Under the pieces are notes generated by a model. The model was given only the letters and a program-made list of their open reading frames with translations, did not search any database and was not told the DNA's origin. Of a DNA stretch of 64,000 nt, positions 35,451 through 44,041 are shown piece by piece. Position 1 is the first letter of the stretch; every line of letters begins with the position of its first letter. The position numbers and the translations under genes are program-made. Source of the DNA: Rhodopseudomonas sp. (GTDB taxonomy: Bacteria; Pseudomonadota; Alphaproteobacteria; Rhizobiales; Xanthobacteraceae); NCBI RefSeq assembly GCF_013377015.1, contig NZ_JACABA010000005.1, positions 62,001 to 126,000 of the forward strand, read 5' to 3'.

Positions 35451-36233
35451 TCAGGCGTTGAGCAATTCCATCGCCGCCTTGTGCACGCGAGGATCGCCGG
35501 CGGCGATGATGCGGCCGCCGCTCTGCGCCGGCTTGCCTTCCCAGGTGGTGATGATGCCGCCGGCGCCGGTGATAATCGGGATCAGGGCGGCGACGTCATA
35601 GGGCTTCAGCTCGGTCTCGATCACGAGATCAAGCAGGCCGGCCGCCAGCATGCAGTAGGAATAGCAATCGCCGCCATAGCGCGACAGCCGGACCGCGGCC
35701 TCGACGCGGCCGAATGCGGCGCGGTCCTCGGCGTTCATCAGCAGCGGGCTGGTGGTGAAGGAGGTGGCCTCCTTCAGCGTGGCGCAGCGCCGCACCGTCA
35801 GCTTTCGGCCGCCGGAAGGCCCCTGATATTGCGCCGAACCGCTGTCGCCGCTGAAACGTTCGCCGATGAACGGCTGATGCATCATGCCGAAAACCGGGGT
35901 GCCGCGATGCAGCAGCGCGATCAGCGTGCCCCAGACCGGAAATCCGGAGATGAAGGATTTGGTGCCGTCGATCGGGTCCAGCACCCAGACGTATTCTGCG
36001 TCCTCGCGCTCGCTGCCGAATTCCTCGCCGACGATGCCGTGCTGCGGGAAGTTCGCCTTGATCAGTCGGCGCATCACCGCCTCGGCGGCGCGGTCGGCCT
36101 CGGTGACCGGGTCGAAATCCTGGCCGGGATTCTTGTTGTCGATTGCCAGCGTGGTCCGGAAGAACGGCAGGATGGTCTCGCCGGATGATGTCGCAAGGCG
36201 TCCGATAAAGGCGGTGAAATCGATGACCGTCAC
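35451..36233 (-). CDS. hisN: Histidinol-phosphatase, inositol-monophosphatase family
   Basis: A 260-aa Mg-dependent phosphatase. Metal-binding motifs are DPVTEADRAAE and GEEFGSE (Glu ligand), DPIDGTKSFISGFPVWG (Asp ligands near residue 83), and ELKPYDVAALIPIITGAGG (last Asp). The form of the family with a SFISG rather than NF-type loop is HisN, which makes histidinol in Actinobacteria and alphaproteobacteria. The start is a GTG (VTVIDFTAF) with AAGGAA upstream; no ATG fits. An mmgR/suhB-type small RNA is encoded upstream on the other strand. Confidence 0.88.
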   Translation of the reverse strand: MTVIDFTAFIGRLATSSGETILPFFRTTLAIDNKNPGQDFDPVTEADRAAEAVMRRLIKANFPQHGIVGEEFGSEREDAEYVWVLDPIDGTKSFISGFPVWGTLIALLHRGTPVFGMMHQPFIGERFSGDSGSAQYQGPSGGRKLTVRRCATLKEATSFTTSPLLMNAEDRAAFGRVEAAVRLSRYGGDCYSYCMLAAGLLDLVIETELKPYDVAALIPIITGAGGIITTWEGKPAQSGGRIIAAGDPRVHKAAMELLNA

Positions 36234-36615
36234 GGGTGTTCCTTGTGAACCGGGGGTTGCTGGCAATGCTACGTTATTGGGTAATCCAATCGCGCGGCCG
36301 TCGCCTGCTTTATTATGGTCAGGTGGGACCGATCCACATCTACGATGGTTGGTCATCGGCTACGACGACCAGCTTTCGAAAAGCATCGCGGATGGCATGT
36401 TTTCGTGAATATCGGTACCGTTCACAAGCTTGCGATTGCCCCAGCTGCGGGTCTCTGTCACTAACGAGAGCGGTTCGCTCCAATTTTATCTCTTTGATTA
36501 GGCTCAAAAAAATTCCGTTTATCGGCGCCGAAACCGCCAATCAGACATGCATTTTTGCATAGGAAAATGTTCGAAAATACTTGCGTTTTGTGCGGCGCAG
36601 TTGCATATTGTTGCG

Positions 36616-36703
36616 GTGCGGTAGCGCCTCGCGCTATCGCTGCCCTCCTTGGGCGTTTCCTCCCTAGACTTGGGCCGCTTGCCAACGCAAGCGGCCCTTT
36701 TTT
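36616..36703 (+). ncRNA. Small RNA resembling mmgR/suhB (alpha-r8) family
   Basis: No protein frame exists here, yet a full small-RNA architecture is visible. A 10-bp stem GCGGTAGCGC/GCGCTATCGC (36618-36640) is followed by GCCC/GGGC (36642-36654). Next comes the unpaired TTTCCTCCCT (36656-36665), which I recall as the conserved 10-mer of the mmgR family. A perfect 10-bp terminator stem (36672-36697) then leads into TTTTTT. A plausible -10 (TATTGT) lies at 36606-36611. It neighbours an inositol-phosphatase-family gene, as the name suhB motif reflects. The 5' end is estimated. Confidence 0.75.
36672..36703 (+). terminator. Rho-independent terminator of the small RNA
   Basis: GGGCCGCTTG and CAAGCGGCCC form a perfect 10-bp stem around CCAACG, directly followed by six T. 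It can only serve a plus-strand transcript; both flanking genes are on the minus strand. Confidence 0.9.
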
Positions 36704-36754
36704 CTGGAGCGACATCTGGCAACGCCAGGGAAGACCTTCGCCCGTGGCGCGGCG

Positions 36755-37642
36755 CTATTCCGCCGCGGCCTGGAATGGCCCGAGATCGCCGAGCGGGATC
36801 GTGGCCAGAGCATCGGCCAGCAGCGTGAAATCGGCGGCAACCTGCGCGAAACGCGCGCTGCGCTGGCGCAGCCGCTCATCCATGTAGATCGCCCGATTGA
36901 GCTCGACTTGAACCGTGTGCAGCCCGCTGGCGGGATTGCCGTAATGCTCGGTGATGAAGCCGCCGGCATAAGGCTTGTTGCGGCCGATCGTATAGCCGCG
37001 CGCCGCCAGCGCCTCCTCGATGGTGTCGGGGATCAGCGAGGCGCAGCTGGTGCCGTAGCGGTCGCCGATCACGATGTCGGGTCGCCGCGGCTCGTCGCGC
37101 GAGATCCCCACCGACGGCATCGAATGGCAGTCCACCACGATCACGGTTCCGAAATTCTGATGCGCCTTGTTGATCAGCCGCCGCAGCGCGCGATGATACG
37201 GCTTGTACAGCGCCTCGATACGGCCGAGCGCGTCGTCGATGTGGATGCGTTCGCGGTAAATCTCCTGGCCGTCGCCGACCACGCGCGGAATGGTGCCGAG
37301 ACCGCCGGCGACCCGCATCGAACGGGTGTTGGCGAAGCTCGGCAGCCGCCCGGAAAACATCCGCGGATCGAGTTCGTAGGGTTCGCGATTGACGTCCACA
37401 TAAGACCGCGGGAAGTGCACCCGCACCACCGGAAAGCCGCGCTCGCCGAGCCCGTCGATCAATTCGTCCATGAACGAATCTTCCGAACGGCGTAGCGCCT
37501 CGATGTCGATCCGCGACGCATTCAGGAACGCGTTGGGGTACACCGAGCCGGAATGCGGTGAATTGAAAATGATCGGGGCGCGCCAGACTGCGGGTTCGGC
37601 GATCTCGAACGCTGGCGAGAATTCACCGTCAAAATCCGTCAT
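36755..37642 (-). CDS. N-formylglutamate amidohydrolase
   Basis: A 295-aa zinc hydrolase of the HutG/FGase family, which releases glutamate and formate from N-formylglutamate at the end of histidine breakdown. Visible motifs are FNSPHSGSVYP near residue 27, RVHFPRSYVDVNREPYELDPRMF near 75, and the VDCHSMPS metal/active-site turn near 168. No other hut genes are adjacent. In many Rhizobiales this gene stands beside cpdR and tRNA-Val, and that order is kept here. Confidence 0.92.
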   Translation of the reverse strand: MTDFDGEFSPAFEIAEPAVWRAPIIFNSPHSGSVYPNAFLNASRIDIEALRRSEDSFMDELIDGLGERGFPVVRVHFPRSYVDVNREPYELDPRMFSGRLPSFANTRSMRVAGGLGTIPRVVGDGQEIYRERIHIDDALGRIEALYKPYHRALRRLINKAHQNFGTVIVVDCHSMPSVGISRDEPRRPDIVIGDRYGTSCASLIPDTIEEALAARGYTIGRNKPYAGGFITEHYGNPASGLHTVQVELNRAIYMDERLRQRSARFAQVAADFTLLADALATIPLGDLGPFQAAAE

Positions 37643-37945
37643 GGTCGGGCGCCATCCCTCGAATATGCGGTTTTCCGGCCTTGTCCCTGACCGCGAAGGT
37701 CGCCGTCGCGAGCGTCGTCATTGTCGGCAATGACGCCAGCCCTGCCAAGCGAAATAATCCCCGCCCGGCCCGGAAACCGGTTGATGACGCAAAACTCCAG
37801 GCTTTGTTGCTTCGGCACCTGATCCGGCGCACGATTGAAGCTCGCTCCGCGCCAGATAGGTGGCGCAGCTTTCACCCGATATTTACCAGCCATCGGGCTA
37901 AGTGCAGCGAGTGATCCTCTCATCCGGGTTTGACGTCCAGCAGCC
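37643..37945. other. Divergent spacer, 303 bases, before cpdR
   Basis: No supported gene. The one clear element is a hairpin with 8-bp arms CGTCATTG (37716-37723) and CAATGACG (37728-37735). The rest presumably holds the promoters of the amidohydrolase and cpdR; I cannot place them with confidence. Confidence 0.5.
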
Positions 37946-38305
37946 ATGCACAAAATCCTCCTCGCCGAAGACGACAACGACATGCGACGGTTCCTGGTCA
38001 AGGCGCTGGAAAACGCCGGGTTTCAGGTGTCATCCTATGATAACGGGCTGTCAGCCTATCAGAGGTTGCGCGAAGAACCGTTTGAAATGCTTCTAACCGA
38101 CATCGTGATGCCGGAAATGGACGGGATCGAGCTGGCGCGCCGCGCCTCCGAACTCGACCCCGACATCAAGATCATGTTCATCACCGGATTTGCTGCGGTG
38201 GCGCTGAATTCCGATTCGGAAGCCCCGAAAAATGCCAAGGTGCTGTCCAAGCCGGTGCATCTGCGGGAATTGGTCAGCGAAGTGAACAAGATGCTGGCGG
38301 CCTGA
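37946..38305 (+). CDS. cpdR: Response regulator CpdR, cell-cycle ClpXP adaptor
   Basis: A 119-aa stand-alone receiver domain. The acidic pocket AEDDND is at residues 7-12, the phospho-acceptor is Asp52 (LLTDIVMPEMDG), and the switch lysine is in VLSKPVHL near residue 101. The C-terminal LVSEVNKMLAA is typical of CpdR. In its dephosphorylated form CpdR docks at ClpX and primes the degradation of CtrA and other substrates at the pole; the CckA-ChpT relay phosphorylates it. rcdA, its partner adaptor, is in this window at 53.6 kb. Confidence 0.92.
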   Translation: MHKILLAEDDNDMRRFLVKALENAGFQVSSYDNGLSAYQRLREEPFEMLLTDIVMPEMDGIELARRASELDPDIKIMFITGFAAVALNSDSEAPKNAKVLSKPVHLRELVSEVNKMLAA

Positions 38306-38374
38306 TTCCTCCTTAGACCTGCTTGCCTGCCCGCATCGGAGCCGATATAGGGACGCAACCCGGACTTGACGTGA

Positions 38375-38449
38375 GGGCGCGTAGCTCAGCGGGAGAGCAC
38401 CTCGTTGACATCGAGGGGGTCACAGGTTCGATCCCTGTCGCGCCCACCA
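38375..38449 (+). tRNA. tRNA-Val (anticodon GAC)
   Basis: A complete cloverleaf: acceptor GGGCGCG pairs CGCGCCC, D-arm AGCTCAGCGGGAGAGC, anticodon stem CTCG/CGAG with loop TTGACAT giving GAC, T-arm ACAGGTTCGATCCCTGT. CCA is encoded. It reads GUC and GUU valine codons. A single copy, 70 bases past cpdR. Confidence 0.97.
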
Positions 38450-38621
38450 TCTAATCCTTAAGTCGCTGGACCGCCCCGCGTTCAGCGAATCGGCGCTCCG
38501 GCCGATCGGTCACCGTCCTTATCCAGCCCGCCAAATGCTTTGCTTAGCTCTGGTTCCAGGGAACCATTGAGTCGCCCCCGGATTAGCTGCCTGTAACGAA
38601 ATTGCAGAACAGGAGCACTCC

Positions 38622-38882
38622 ATGATCAAGCGTCTGGCCATTACGGCTGCCGCGCTGGCCGCACTTTGCAGCGCGATTCCCGCTGGCGCCGAAGAGGTCG
38701 GCATTGGAGTAGGCCCGGGCGGCATTACGGTCGGGACCAGCAACCATGACCGCTATCGCGACCGAGAAGTCATCCATGAACGCGACCGCCGCGACCGCGA
38801 CGACACCGTCGTGATCAGGAAGCACGGCGACCGCGACGACGATCGCGATCGCAAGACCATCATCATCGACCGCGACCGCTGA
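38622..38882 (+). CDS. Small exported Asp/Arg-rich protein
   Basis: An 86-aa product with a signal peptide (AITAAALAALCSAIPAGA, cleaved at about residue 23). The mature protein has VGIGVGPGGITVG and then a low-complexity tail of alternating Asp and Arg (RDREVIHERDRRDRDD, ending KTIIIDRDR). AGGAGCA lies before the ATG, and a hairpin terminator follows. Similar small D/R-rich envelope proteins are common in Bradyrhizobium relatives; function unknown. Confidence 0.75.
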   Translation: MIKRLAITAAALAALCSAIPAGAEEVGIGVGPGGITVGTSNHDRYRDREVIHERDRRDRDDTVVIRKHGDRDDDRDRKTIIIDRDR

Positions 38883-38901
38883 TCCAGCCAAGCATCAATC
38901 G

Positions 38902-38930
38902 ACGGCCTCCCTGGTGGAGGCCGTTGTCGT
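38902..38930 (+). terminator. Hairpin terminator after the small exported protein
   Basis: ACGGCCTCC and GGAGGCCGT form a perfect 9-bp stem around CTGGT, followed by a moderately T-rich TGTCGTTTG. Position 20 bases past the stop fits a terminator for the plus-strand gene. Confidence 0.65.
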
Positions 38931-39029
38931 TTGTGGATGCGATGCCGCGGTCTATCCGGACCGATTCAGCGCGCTGAAACCTTTCGCCGCCATGCTGCGC
39001 AGGCAACCGCAGGCGGATCGCACCGACGC

Positions 39030-39788
39030 ATGGCCTCTGAACGCCCGATATCCGCACTCGAGGTGCGAGGGTTAACGAAACGCTACGATCGCCCCGCGGT
39101 CGATGCGCTCGATCTCACCATCCGTGTGGGCGAATTCTACGCGCTGCTCGGGCCCAACGGCGCGGGCAAGACCACGACGCTACGGATGGTCGCGGGCCTA
39201 TTGAAGCCCGATGCCGGTTCGGTCTCGGTGATGGGGATCGATGCGCTGGCCGATCCGGTGGCGGCCAAGCAGATCACCGCCTGGGTCTCCGACGAGCCGA
39301 TGATCTACGACAAGCTGACGCCGCTGGAATATCTCGAATTCGTCGCCGGGCTGTGGGGCTGCGATGCGTCCACGGCGGAGGCCGCCGCGCGGGATCTGTT
39401 GGACTCGCTCGGGCTCGCCGATCATGCGCATCAGCGCTGCGAAGGCTTCTCCAAGGGCATGCGGCAGAAAGTGGCGCTGGCCGGCGCGCTGGTGCATGAG
39501 CCGCGGTTGATCATCCTTGATGAGCCGCTGACCGGACTCGACGCAGTGTCGGCGCGCCACGTCAAGGCGATCCTGCAGGCCCGCGTCCGCGCCGGCTGCA
39601 CCGTGATCATGACCACGCATATTCTCGAAGTCGCCGAGCGGATGGCCGACCGGATCGGCGTCATCATTTCCGGCCGGCTGGTCGCCGAAGGCACGCTGGC
39701 GGAATTGCGCGCGCGCAATGGCGCCGGCGACTCGAGCCTCGAGGACGTGTTCGTGGCGCTGGTGGATTCCGAAGCGGTCGCCGCATGA
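39030..39788 (+). CDS. ABC transporter ATP-binding protein (ABC-2 exporter type)
   Basis: A 252-aa ATPase. Walker A is GPNGAGKTTTLR near residue 44, the signature is FSKGMRQKVALAGAL (SKGM variant of LSGGQ) near 141, and Walker B LIILDEPLTGLD near 163. The H-loop is in MTTHILE. This SxGM-type signature fits bacterial ABC-2 exporters of the CcmA/NatA group. The stop overlaps the ATG of the permease gene by 4 bases (ATGA), so the two are co-translated. Substrate unknown. Confidence 0.92.
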   Translation: MASERPISALEVRGLTKRYDRPAVDALDLTIRVGEFYALLGPNGAGKTTTLRMVAGLLKPDAGSVSVMGIDALADPVAAKQITAWVSDEPMIYDKLTPLEYLEFVAGLWGCDASTAEAAARDLLDSLGLADHAHQRCEGFSKGMRQKVALAGALVHEPRLIILDEPLTGLDAVSARHVKAILQARVRAGCTVIMTTHILEVAERMADRIGVIISGRLVAEGTLAELRARNGAGDSSLEDVFVALVDSEAVAA

Positions 39789-41311
39789 GCACAGTCTCGC
39801 TGGCCGGCTTCGCTCGCCACGACATCCGGCTGGCGTGGCGCGAGTTTCTCACGATGATGAGCGCGGGGCGGCGCGGCCGCGCCCGCAACGTTCTGCTGGC
39901 GCTGCTGGTGTTCGCCGCGCTGCTGCATCTGCCGGCCTACGGCATGGTCGGCCGCTTCGCCGACGTTTCCTGGGATGCCGATCTCACCACGCTGATCGTC
40001 ATCACTGTCACCCTGGCGATGGCCTGGCTGCTGATGTTGTCGCAGGCGATCGAATCGGTGACGCGGGTGTTCTACGCTCGCGCCGATCTCGATCTGATCA
40101 TGTCGTCGCCGATGCCGCTCGGGCAGGTGTTTTCGGTGCGGATGGCGGCGATCGCGCTCACCGTCACCGCGATGGCGCTGCTGTTCTCCGCGCCGGTGAT
40201 CGACGTGCTGGCGATCTGCGGCGGCGCGCGCTGGCTTGTCGCGTTCGGCGTGGTCGCGGCGATCGGGATCTCGGCCGCGGCGGTGGCGATCGGCTTCACG
40301 GTGGCGCTGTTTCAACTGATCGGGCCGCGTCGGACCCGGCTGGTGGCGCAGATCCTCGCGGTGATCATCGGCGCCGGCTTCGTGATCGGCCTGCAGATCG
40401 CGGCGATCCTCTCCACCGGCACGATGTCGCGCTTCGCCTTGCTGACCTCAAGCGCCGCCGCGTCGTTCGCGCCCGATCCCGCCAGCATCACATGGTGGCC
40501 GGTGCGTGCGATTCTCGGCGACGCGATGGCGCTGTCGGCGCTGCTCGGCGGCAGCATGCTGTTGCTGGGCTTGGTGATGGCGACGGTGTCGTCGGGCATG
40601 GGCGATCTGGTGGTCAGCGCCTCGACCGCCGGCGTGGCATCGACCGCGCGCCGGCGCCGCCGCGGCGGATTCCGCCGCGGCTCGCGGCAGCAGGCGCTGC
40701 GGGTCAAGGAATTCATCCTGCTGCGCCGCGATCCCTGGCTGGTGTCGCAGTCGCTGATGCAATTGCTGTATCTGCTGCCGCCGGCGCTGATGCTGTGGCG
40801 CAGCTTTTCCGAGAGTTCGACCGCGATCGTGCTGATCACGCCGGTGATCGTAATGGCGGCGGGGCAGCTCGCCGGCGGGCTCGCCTGGCTGACGATTTCC
40901 GGCGAGGACGCCCCCGATCTGGTCGCCACCGCGCCATTGCCGGAGACCGCGGTAACGCGGGCCCGGATCGAGGTGGTGCTGATGGTGATCGGCGCGGTGA
41001 TCGCGCCGCTGCTGGTGGCGCTGGCCTTCGTCGCGCCGCTGCAGGCGGTGGTGACCGCGCTCGGTTGTGCGATCAGTGCGGTGTCGGCGACCGCGATCCA
41101 GCTGTGGTTTCGGGTTCAGGCCAGGCGCAGCCAGTTTCGCCGCCGCCAGACCTCGTCGCGCTTCGCCACCTTCGCCGAGGCGTTTTCCTCGATCGGCTGG
41201 GCCGCCACCACGGTGCTGGCGCTGACGATTCCGGTGCTGGCCGCGATCACGGAAGTTTTGACCGTCGGCCTGCTGGCCGCGACCTGGAAGTTCAGTCCGC
41301 GCCGGGTATGA
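39785..41311 (+). CDS. ABC-2-type transporter membrane protein
   Basis: A 508-aa polytopic protein with roughly 12 hydrophobic segments. It has cytoplasmic basic loops, one containing STARRRRRGGFRRGSRQQ near residue 292. Opening MSTVSLAGFARHDIRLAWRE is hydrophilic, as in large ABC-2 permeases. It is translationally coupled to the ATPase just upstream and would form the membrane channel of an exporter, perhaps of a lipid, peptide or drug. I recognise no specific subfamily, and no substrate-binding protein is adjacent. Confidence 0.85.
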   Translation: MSTVSLAGFARHDIRLAWREFLTMMSAGRRGRARNVLLALLVFAALLHLPAYGMVGRFADVSWDADLTTLIVITVTLAMAWLLMLSQAIESVTRVFYARADLDLIMSSPMPLGQVFSVRMAAIALTVTAMALLFSAPVIDVLAICGGARWLVAFGVVAAIGISAAAVAIGFTVALFQLIGPRRTRLVAQILAVIIGAGFVIGLQIAAILSTGTMSRFALLTSSAAASFAPDPASITWWPVRAILGDAMALSALLGGSMLLLGLVMATVSSGMGDLVVSASTAGVASTARRRRRGGFRRGSRQQALRVKEFILLRRDPWLVSQSLMQLLYLLPPALMLWRSFSESSTAIVLITPVIVMAAGQLAGGLAWLTISGEDAPDLVATAPLPETAVTRARIEVVLMVIGAVIAPLLVALAFVAPLQAVVTALGCAISAVSATAIQLWFRVQARRSQFRRRQTSSRFATFAEAFSSIGWAATTVLALTIPVLAAITEVLTVGLLAATWKFSPRRV

Positions 41312-41371
41312 CGCGGCCGGCCCAGGCTTGACGGTGCGCTCGCTTCGATCTTGTGTTCAATCCGACGGTAA

Positions 41372-42355
41372 TCACGATGGTACGGCATTGCGGACCGCGG
41401 TCGCGGCTCGTGACGGATCGGAGTCATCCGGGATTTCTGCGGTGTTCGCAGTGCCGTCGATCTCCTCGTTGAAGCGCCCCGCCTGGGCGACGAGCAGGTC
41501 GAGGAAGCACCGCGCCCGCAGCGACATCCATTGCGTCTCCGGATAGACGGCGTGCAGCGGCAGCGCCGGAACGGCGAAGTCCGGCAACAGCAACTCCATC
41601 TCGCTGCGGCGGATCGACTCGATGACGTTCCACGCCGGCAGAATCGCCACGCCGAGATGCTGCAGCACCGCCTGTTTCATAGCGTCGGCATCGTCGACCA
41701 CGATCGACCCCGAAATGTCCACGACGTGGCGCCCCAGCTCGGAGTCGAACGCCCACTGGTCGGCCGGCGACAGCCGGGAGTAAGCGATGCAATCCAGGCT
41801 CTTCAGGTCGCCGGGCAGCAGCGGCGTCCGGTGCCGGCGTAGGTAGGTCGGCGTCGCCACCAGGAATTGTCGTACCATGCCGATTCGCCGCGTCTTGAGC
41901 GAACTCGATTCCAGCGCGCCGACACACAACGCCAGCTCGATGCCGTCCTCGACGAGGTTGGCGCGGCGTTCGCTGAAGCGGATGTCGACCTTGACGTCGG
42001 GAAACGCCCGCAAATATTGCTCGACGATCGGCATGATATAGTGCCGGCCGAATGATGAGGGGATGCCGAGCCGCAGCGTCCCGGTCGGCCGCGCGGGAGC
42101 TTCCTTGATACTCGCCCGCGCCGTCTCGATGCAGCCGAGCGCCTGACGCGCCAGGTCATAGATCCGATGGGCCTCGCGGGTCGGCGTCAGCTTTCGGGTA
42201 TTGCGCAGAAACAGCTGCGCGCCGAATTCCTTTTCCAGCAGGGCGATCCGCTTGCTCACCGCCGGCTGGCCGAGGCCCAGCTCCTTGGCCGCCTCTGAAA
42301 AGCTTCCGCGTTCCATCGTCTGGACAAACGCTTCGAGGCAGTCGAGACGATCCAC
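41372..42355 (-). CDS. LysR-family regulator divergent from the StyA-like operon
   Basis: A 327-aa LysR-type regulator. The helix-turn-helix is at residues 1-60 (DCLEAFVQTMERGSFSEAAK, QPAVSKRIALLEKE), followed by the effector domain (GTLRLGIPSSFGRHYIMPIV from about residue 92). The C-terminus carries an extra polar tail of about 30 residues. It belongs to the CrgA/aromatic-type branch. A T-N11-A palindrome covers the start of this gene, so autorepression and control of the divergent monooxygenase operon are likely. Confidence 0.9.
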   Translation of the reverse strand: MDRLDCLEAFVQTMERGSFSEAAKELGLGQPAVSKRIALLEKEFGAQLFLRNTRKLTPTREAHRIYDLARQALGCIETARASIKEAPARPTGTLRLGIPSSFGRHYIMPIVEQYLRAFPDVKVDIRFSERRANLVEDGIELALCVGALESSSLKTRRIGMVRQFLVATPTYLRRHRTPLLPGDLKSLDCIAYSRLSPADQWAFDSELGRHVVDISGSIVVDDADAMKQAVLQHLGVAILPAWNVIESIRRSEMELLLPDFAVPALPLHAVYPETQWMSLRARCFLDLLVAQAGRFNEEIDGTANTAEIPDDSDPSRAATAVRNAVPS

Positions 42356-42358
42356 CGG

Positions 42359-42377
42359 CTATTCCTGGTTGGAATAG
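42359..42377. promoter_or_regulatory. Perfect LysR-type operator (CTATTCC-N5-GGAATAG)
   Basis: CTATTCC (42359-42365) and GGAATAG (42371-42377) are perfect inverted 7-mers around 5 bases and contain the classic T-N11-A core. It begins 4 bases before the LysR start codon and faces the StyA-like operon. Another CATTCC half-site lies at about 42391-42396. Confidence 0.7.
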
Positions 42378-42476
42378 ATCATATCCTCGCCATTCCGTAG
42401 ACCTCCGTCAAGGGTCGCCCTACGCTGCCGACCAACAGCAAGAAACAACAACAAACGCAATTCCAGGGAGGTTGAT

Positions 42477-43727
42477 GTGAAACGGGAAATCGGAATCGTC
42501 GGAGCCGGCGTCGGCGGCTTGCATCTGGCGCTGTATCTGCAGAAGCACGGCGTCGACGCCACGATCATCACCGATCGCGAACCGCACGAATACCGCCACA
42601 GCCGGTTGCTGAACACGGTTGCGCATCACCATGTCACGATCGCCAGAGAGGACTATCTCGGCATCGACCATTGGTCGAAGCCGGAATTGTTCTACGCCTA
42701 TCACGACCACTACTTCAATTTTCCGCAGCCGCTTCACTTCCGTGGCGACTTCACCAAGCCGAGCCGGGCCGTGGACTACCGCATCTATCTGCCGGTCTTG
42801 ATGGAAGAATTCATGAAGCGCGGCGGCCGGATCGAATACCGTCGGGTTGACGAAGTCGACATCCCGGTGCTGGCCGCTCGGTTCGAATTGCTGGTGGTCT
42901 CCACCGGCAAGGGCGGCTTCGGCCAGATCTTTCCCTATCGCCCGGAGCTGACGCCGTTCTCGCAGCCGCAGCGCCGCCTTTGCGTCGGTCTTTACAACGG
43001 CGTCCGGCAAACCAATCCGATGAGCGTGACGCTGTCGGTGTCGCCGGGGCACGGCGAGATGATCGTGATTCCGACCGTGACCTTCGACGGCATCGCCACC
43101 GCCTTGCTGATGGAGAACGTGCCGGGCGGCGACCTCGAAGAGCTGGCGACCCTGGACTACGCGCAGGACCGCAAGCATTTCCTGCGGACCCTGCTGGCCA
43201 AGCTCGAAAGGCACCATCCGACGACCTTCGACCGGATCGATCCCGCGCAATTCGATCTCGCCCAGGAGCAGGACCTGCTGCAGGGCGGGGTGGTGCCGAC
43301 GGTGCGCAACACTACGGCGGAGTTTGCCGACGGAAAATGCGCCATCGCGCTTGGCGACGTGCATTCGGTGGTCGATCCGATGATGGGGCAGGGCGCCAAC
43401 ATGGCGTCCTATGCGGCCTTCGTGCTCGGCGAGGAGATCGTCAAGGGTGATGCCCTCGATGTCCGCTTCTGCGAAAAGGTCGACCTGCGCCGCCAGGACA
43501 GGGTGCTCGCCGCGTCGCGCTGGACCAACATGATGCTGGCGCCGCCGTCGCCCGCGCTGGGCATGCTGCTCGGCACCATGGGCCAGAACAAGCTGCTGGC
43601 CGATGAATTCACCGAGAACTTCAACTATCCGGAGGTTCAGTGGGATCGCATCTCGACCCCGCAACGCATTCAAGCCTGGATCGATCGCACCAGCGCTCCC
43701 CACGAACAGCGCATCGCAGCGGCTTGA
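42477..43727 (+). CDS. StyA-like FAD-dependent monooxygenase (styrene/indole monooxygenase family)
   Basis: A 416-aa group E flavoprotein monooxygenase, same length as StyA. FAD motifs are VGAGVGGLHLALYLQ (GxGxxG at 9-14) and GDVHSVVDPMMGQGAN (residues 293-308). No NADH-binding site is expected: reduced FAD comes from a partner reductase, encoded two genes downstream. StyA epoxidises styrene and oxidises indole to indigo precursors. Start is GTG at 42477 with GGGAGG 5 bases upstream; the overlapping ATG at 42475 is followed by a stop. Its real substrate is unknown. Confidence 0.9.
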   Translation: MKREIGIVGAGVGGLHLALYLQKHGVDATIITDREPHEYRHSRLLNTVAHHHVTIAREDYLGIDHWSKPELFYAYHDHYFNFPQPLHFRGDFTKPSRAVDYRIYLPVLMEEFMKRGGRIEYRRVDEVDIPVLAARFELLVVSTGKGGFGQIFPYRPELTPFSQPQRRLCVGLYNGVRQTNPMSVTLSVSPGHGEMIVIPTVTFDGIATALLMENVPGGDLEELATLDYAQDRKHFLRTLLAKLERHHPTTFDRIDPAQFDLAQEQDLLQGGVVPTVRNTTAEFADGKCAIALGDVHSVVDPMMGQGANMASYAAFVLGEEIVKGDALDVRFCEKVDLRRQDRVLAASRWTNMMLAPPSPALGMLLGTMGQNKLLADEFTENFNYPEVQWDRISTPQRIQAWIDRTSAPHEQRIAAA

Positions 43728-43736
43728 GGAATTCCG

Positions 43737-44039
43737 ATGCATTGTCTGACCGTGCTGTATCCGCGCCCCGACGATCCCGATCGCTTCAAGCGCTACTACA
43801 TCGACAGCCATCTGCCGCTGGCGAAGCGGCTGCCCGGGCTGCAATCGTGTTCCTGGGGCTTTCCGGTCGCGCTCGGCCCGGGTGACGACACCGCGTTCTG
43901 CATCTTCCAGGCCGTGTTCGAGAGCGCGGAAGCGATGGGAGCCGCGCTGCAATCGGAGATCGGCGGCCAGGTCGCCGCCGACGTGCCGAACTACTCGCCG
44001 AAGGGCGCCCGGCTGTCGCACTACGCCCTGGAGAGCTAG
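43737..44039 (+). CDS. EthD-family protein in the StyA-like operon
   Basis: A 100-aa ferredoxin-like dimeric alpha/beta protein. MHCLTVLYPRPDDPDRFKRYYIDSHLPLAKRLPG matches the EthD pattern, with a conserved His (SHLPLAKRL) near residue 24. EthD proteins are found beside oxygenases (EthB P450s, hydroxylases). Their role is unclear: some stabilise or fold partners, others handle reactive products. It sits 9 bases after the StyA-like gene and 2 bases before the reductase, so all three are one operon. Confidence 0.87.
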   Translation: MHCLTVLYPRPDDPDRFKRYYIDSHLPLAKRLPGLQSCSWGFPVALGPGDDTAFCIFQAVFESAEAMGAALQSEIGGQVAADVPNYSPKGARLSHYALES

Positions 44040-44041
44040 CG

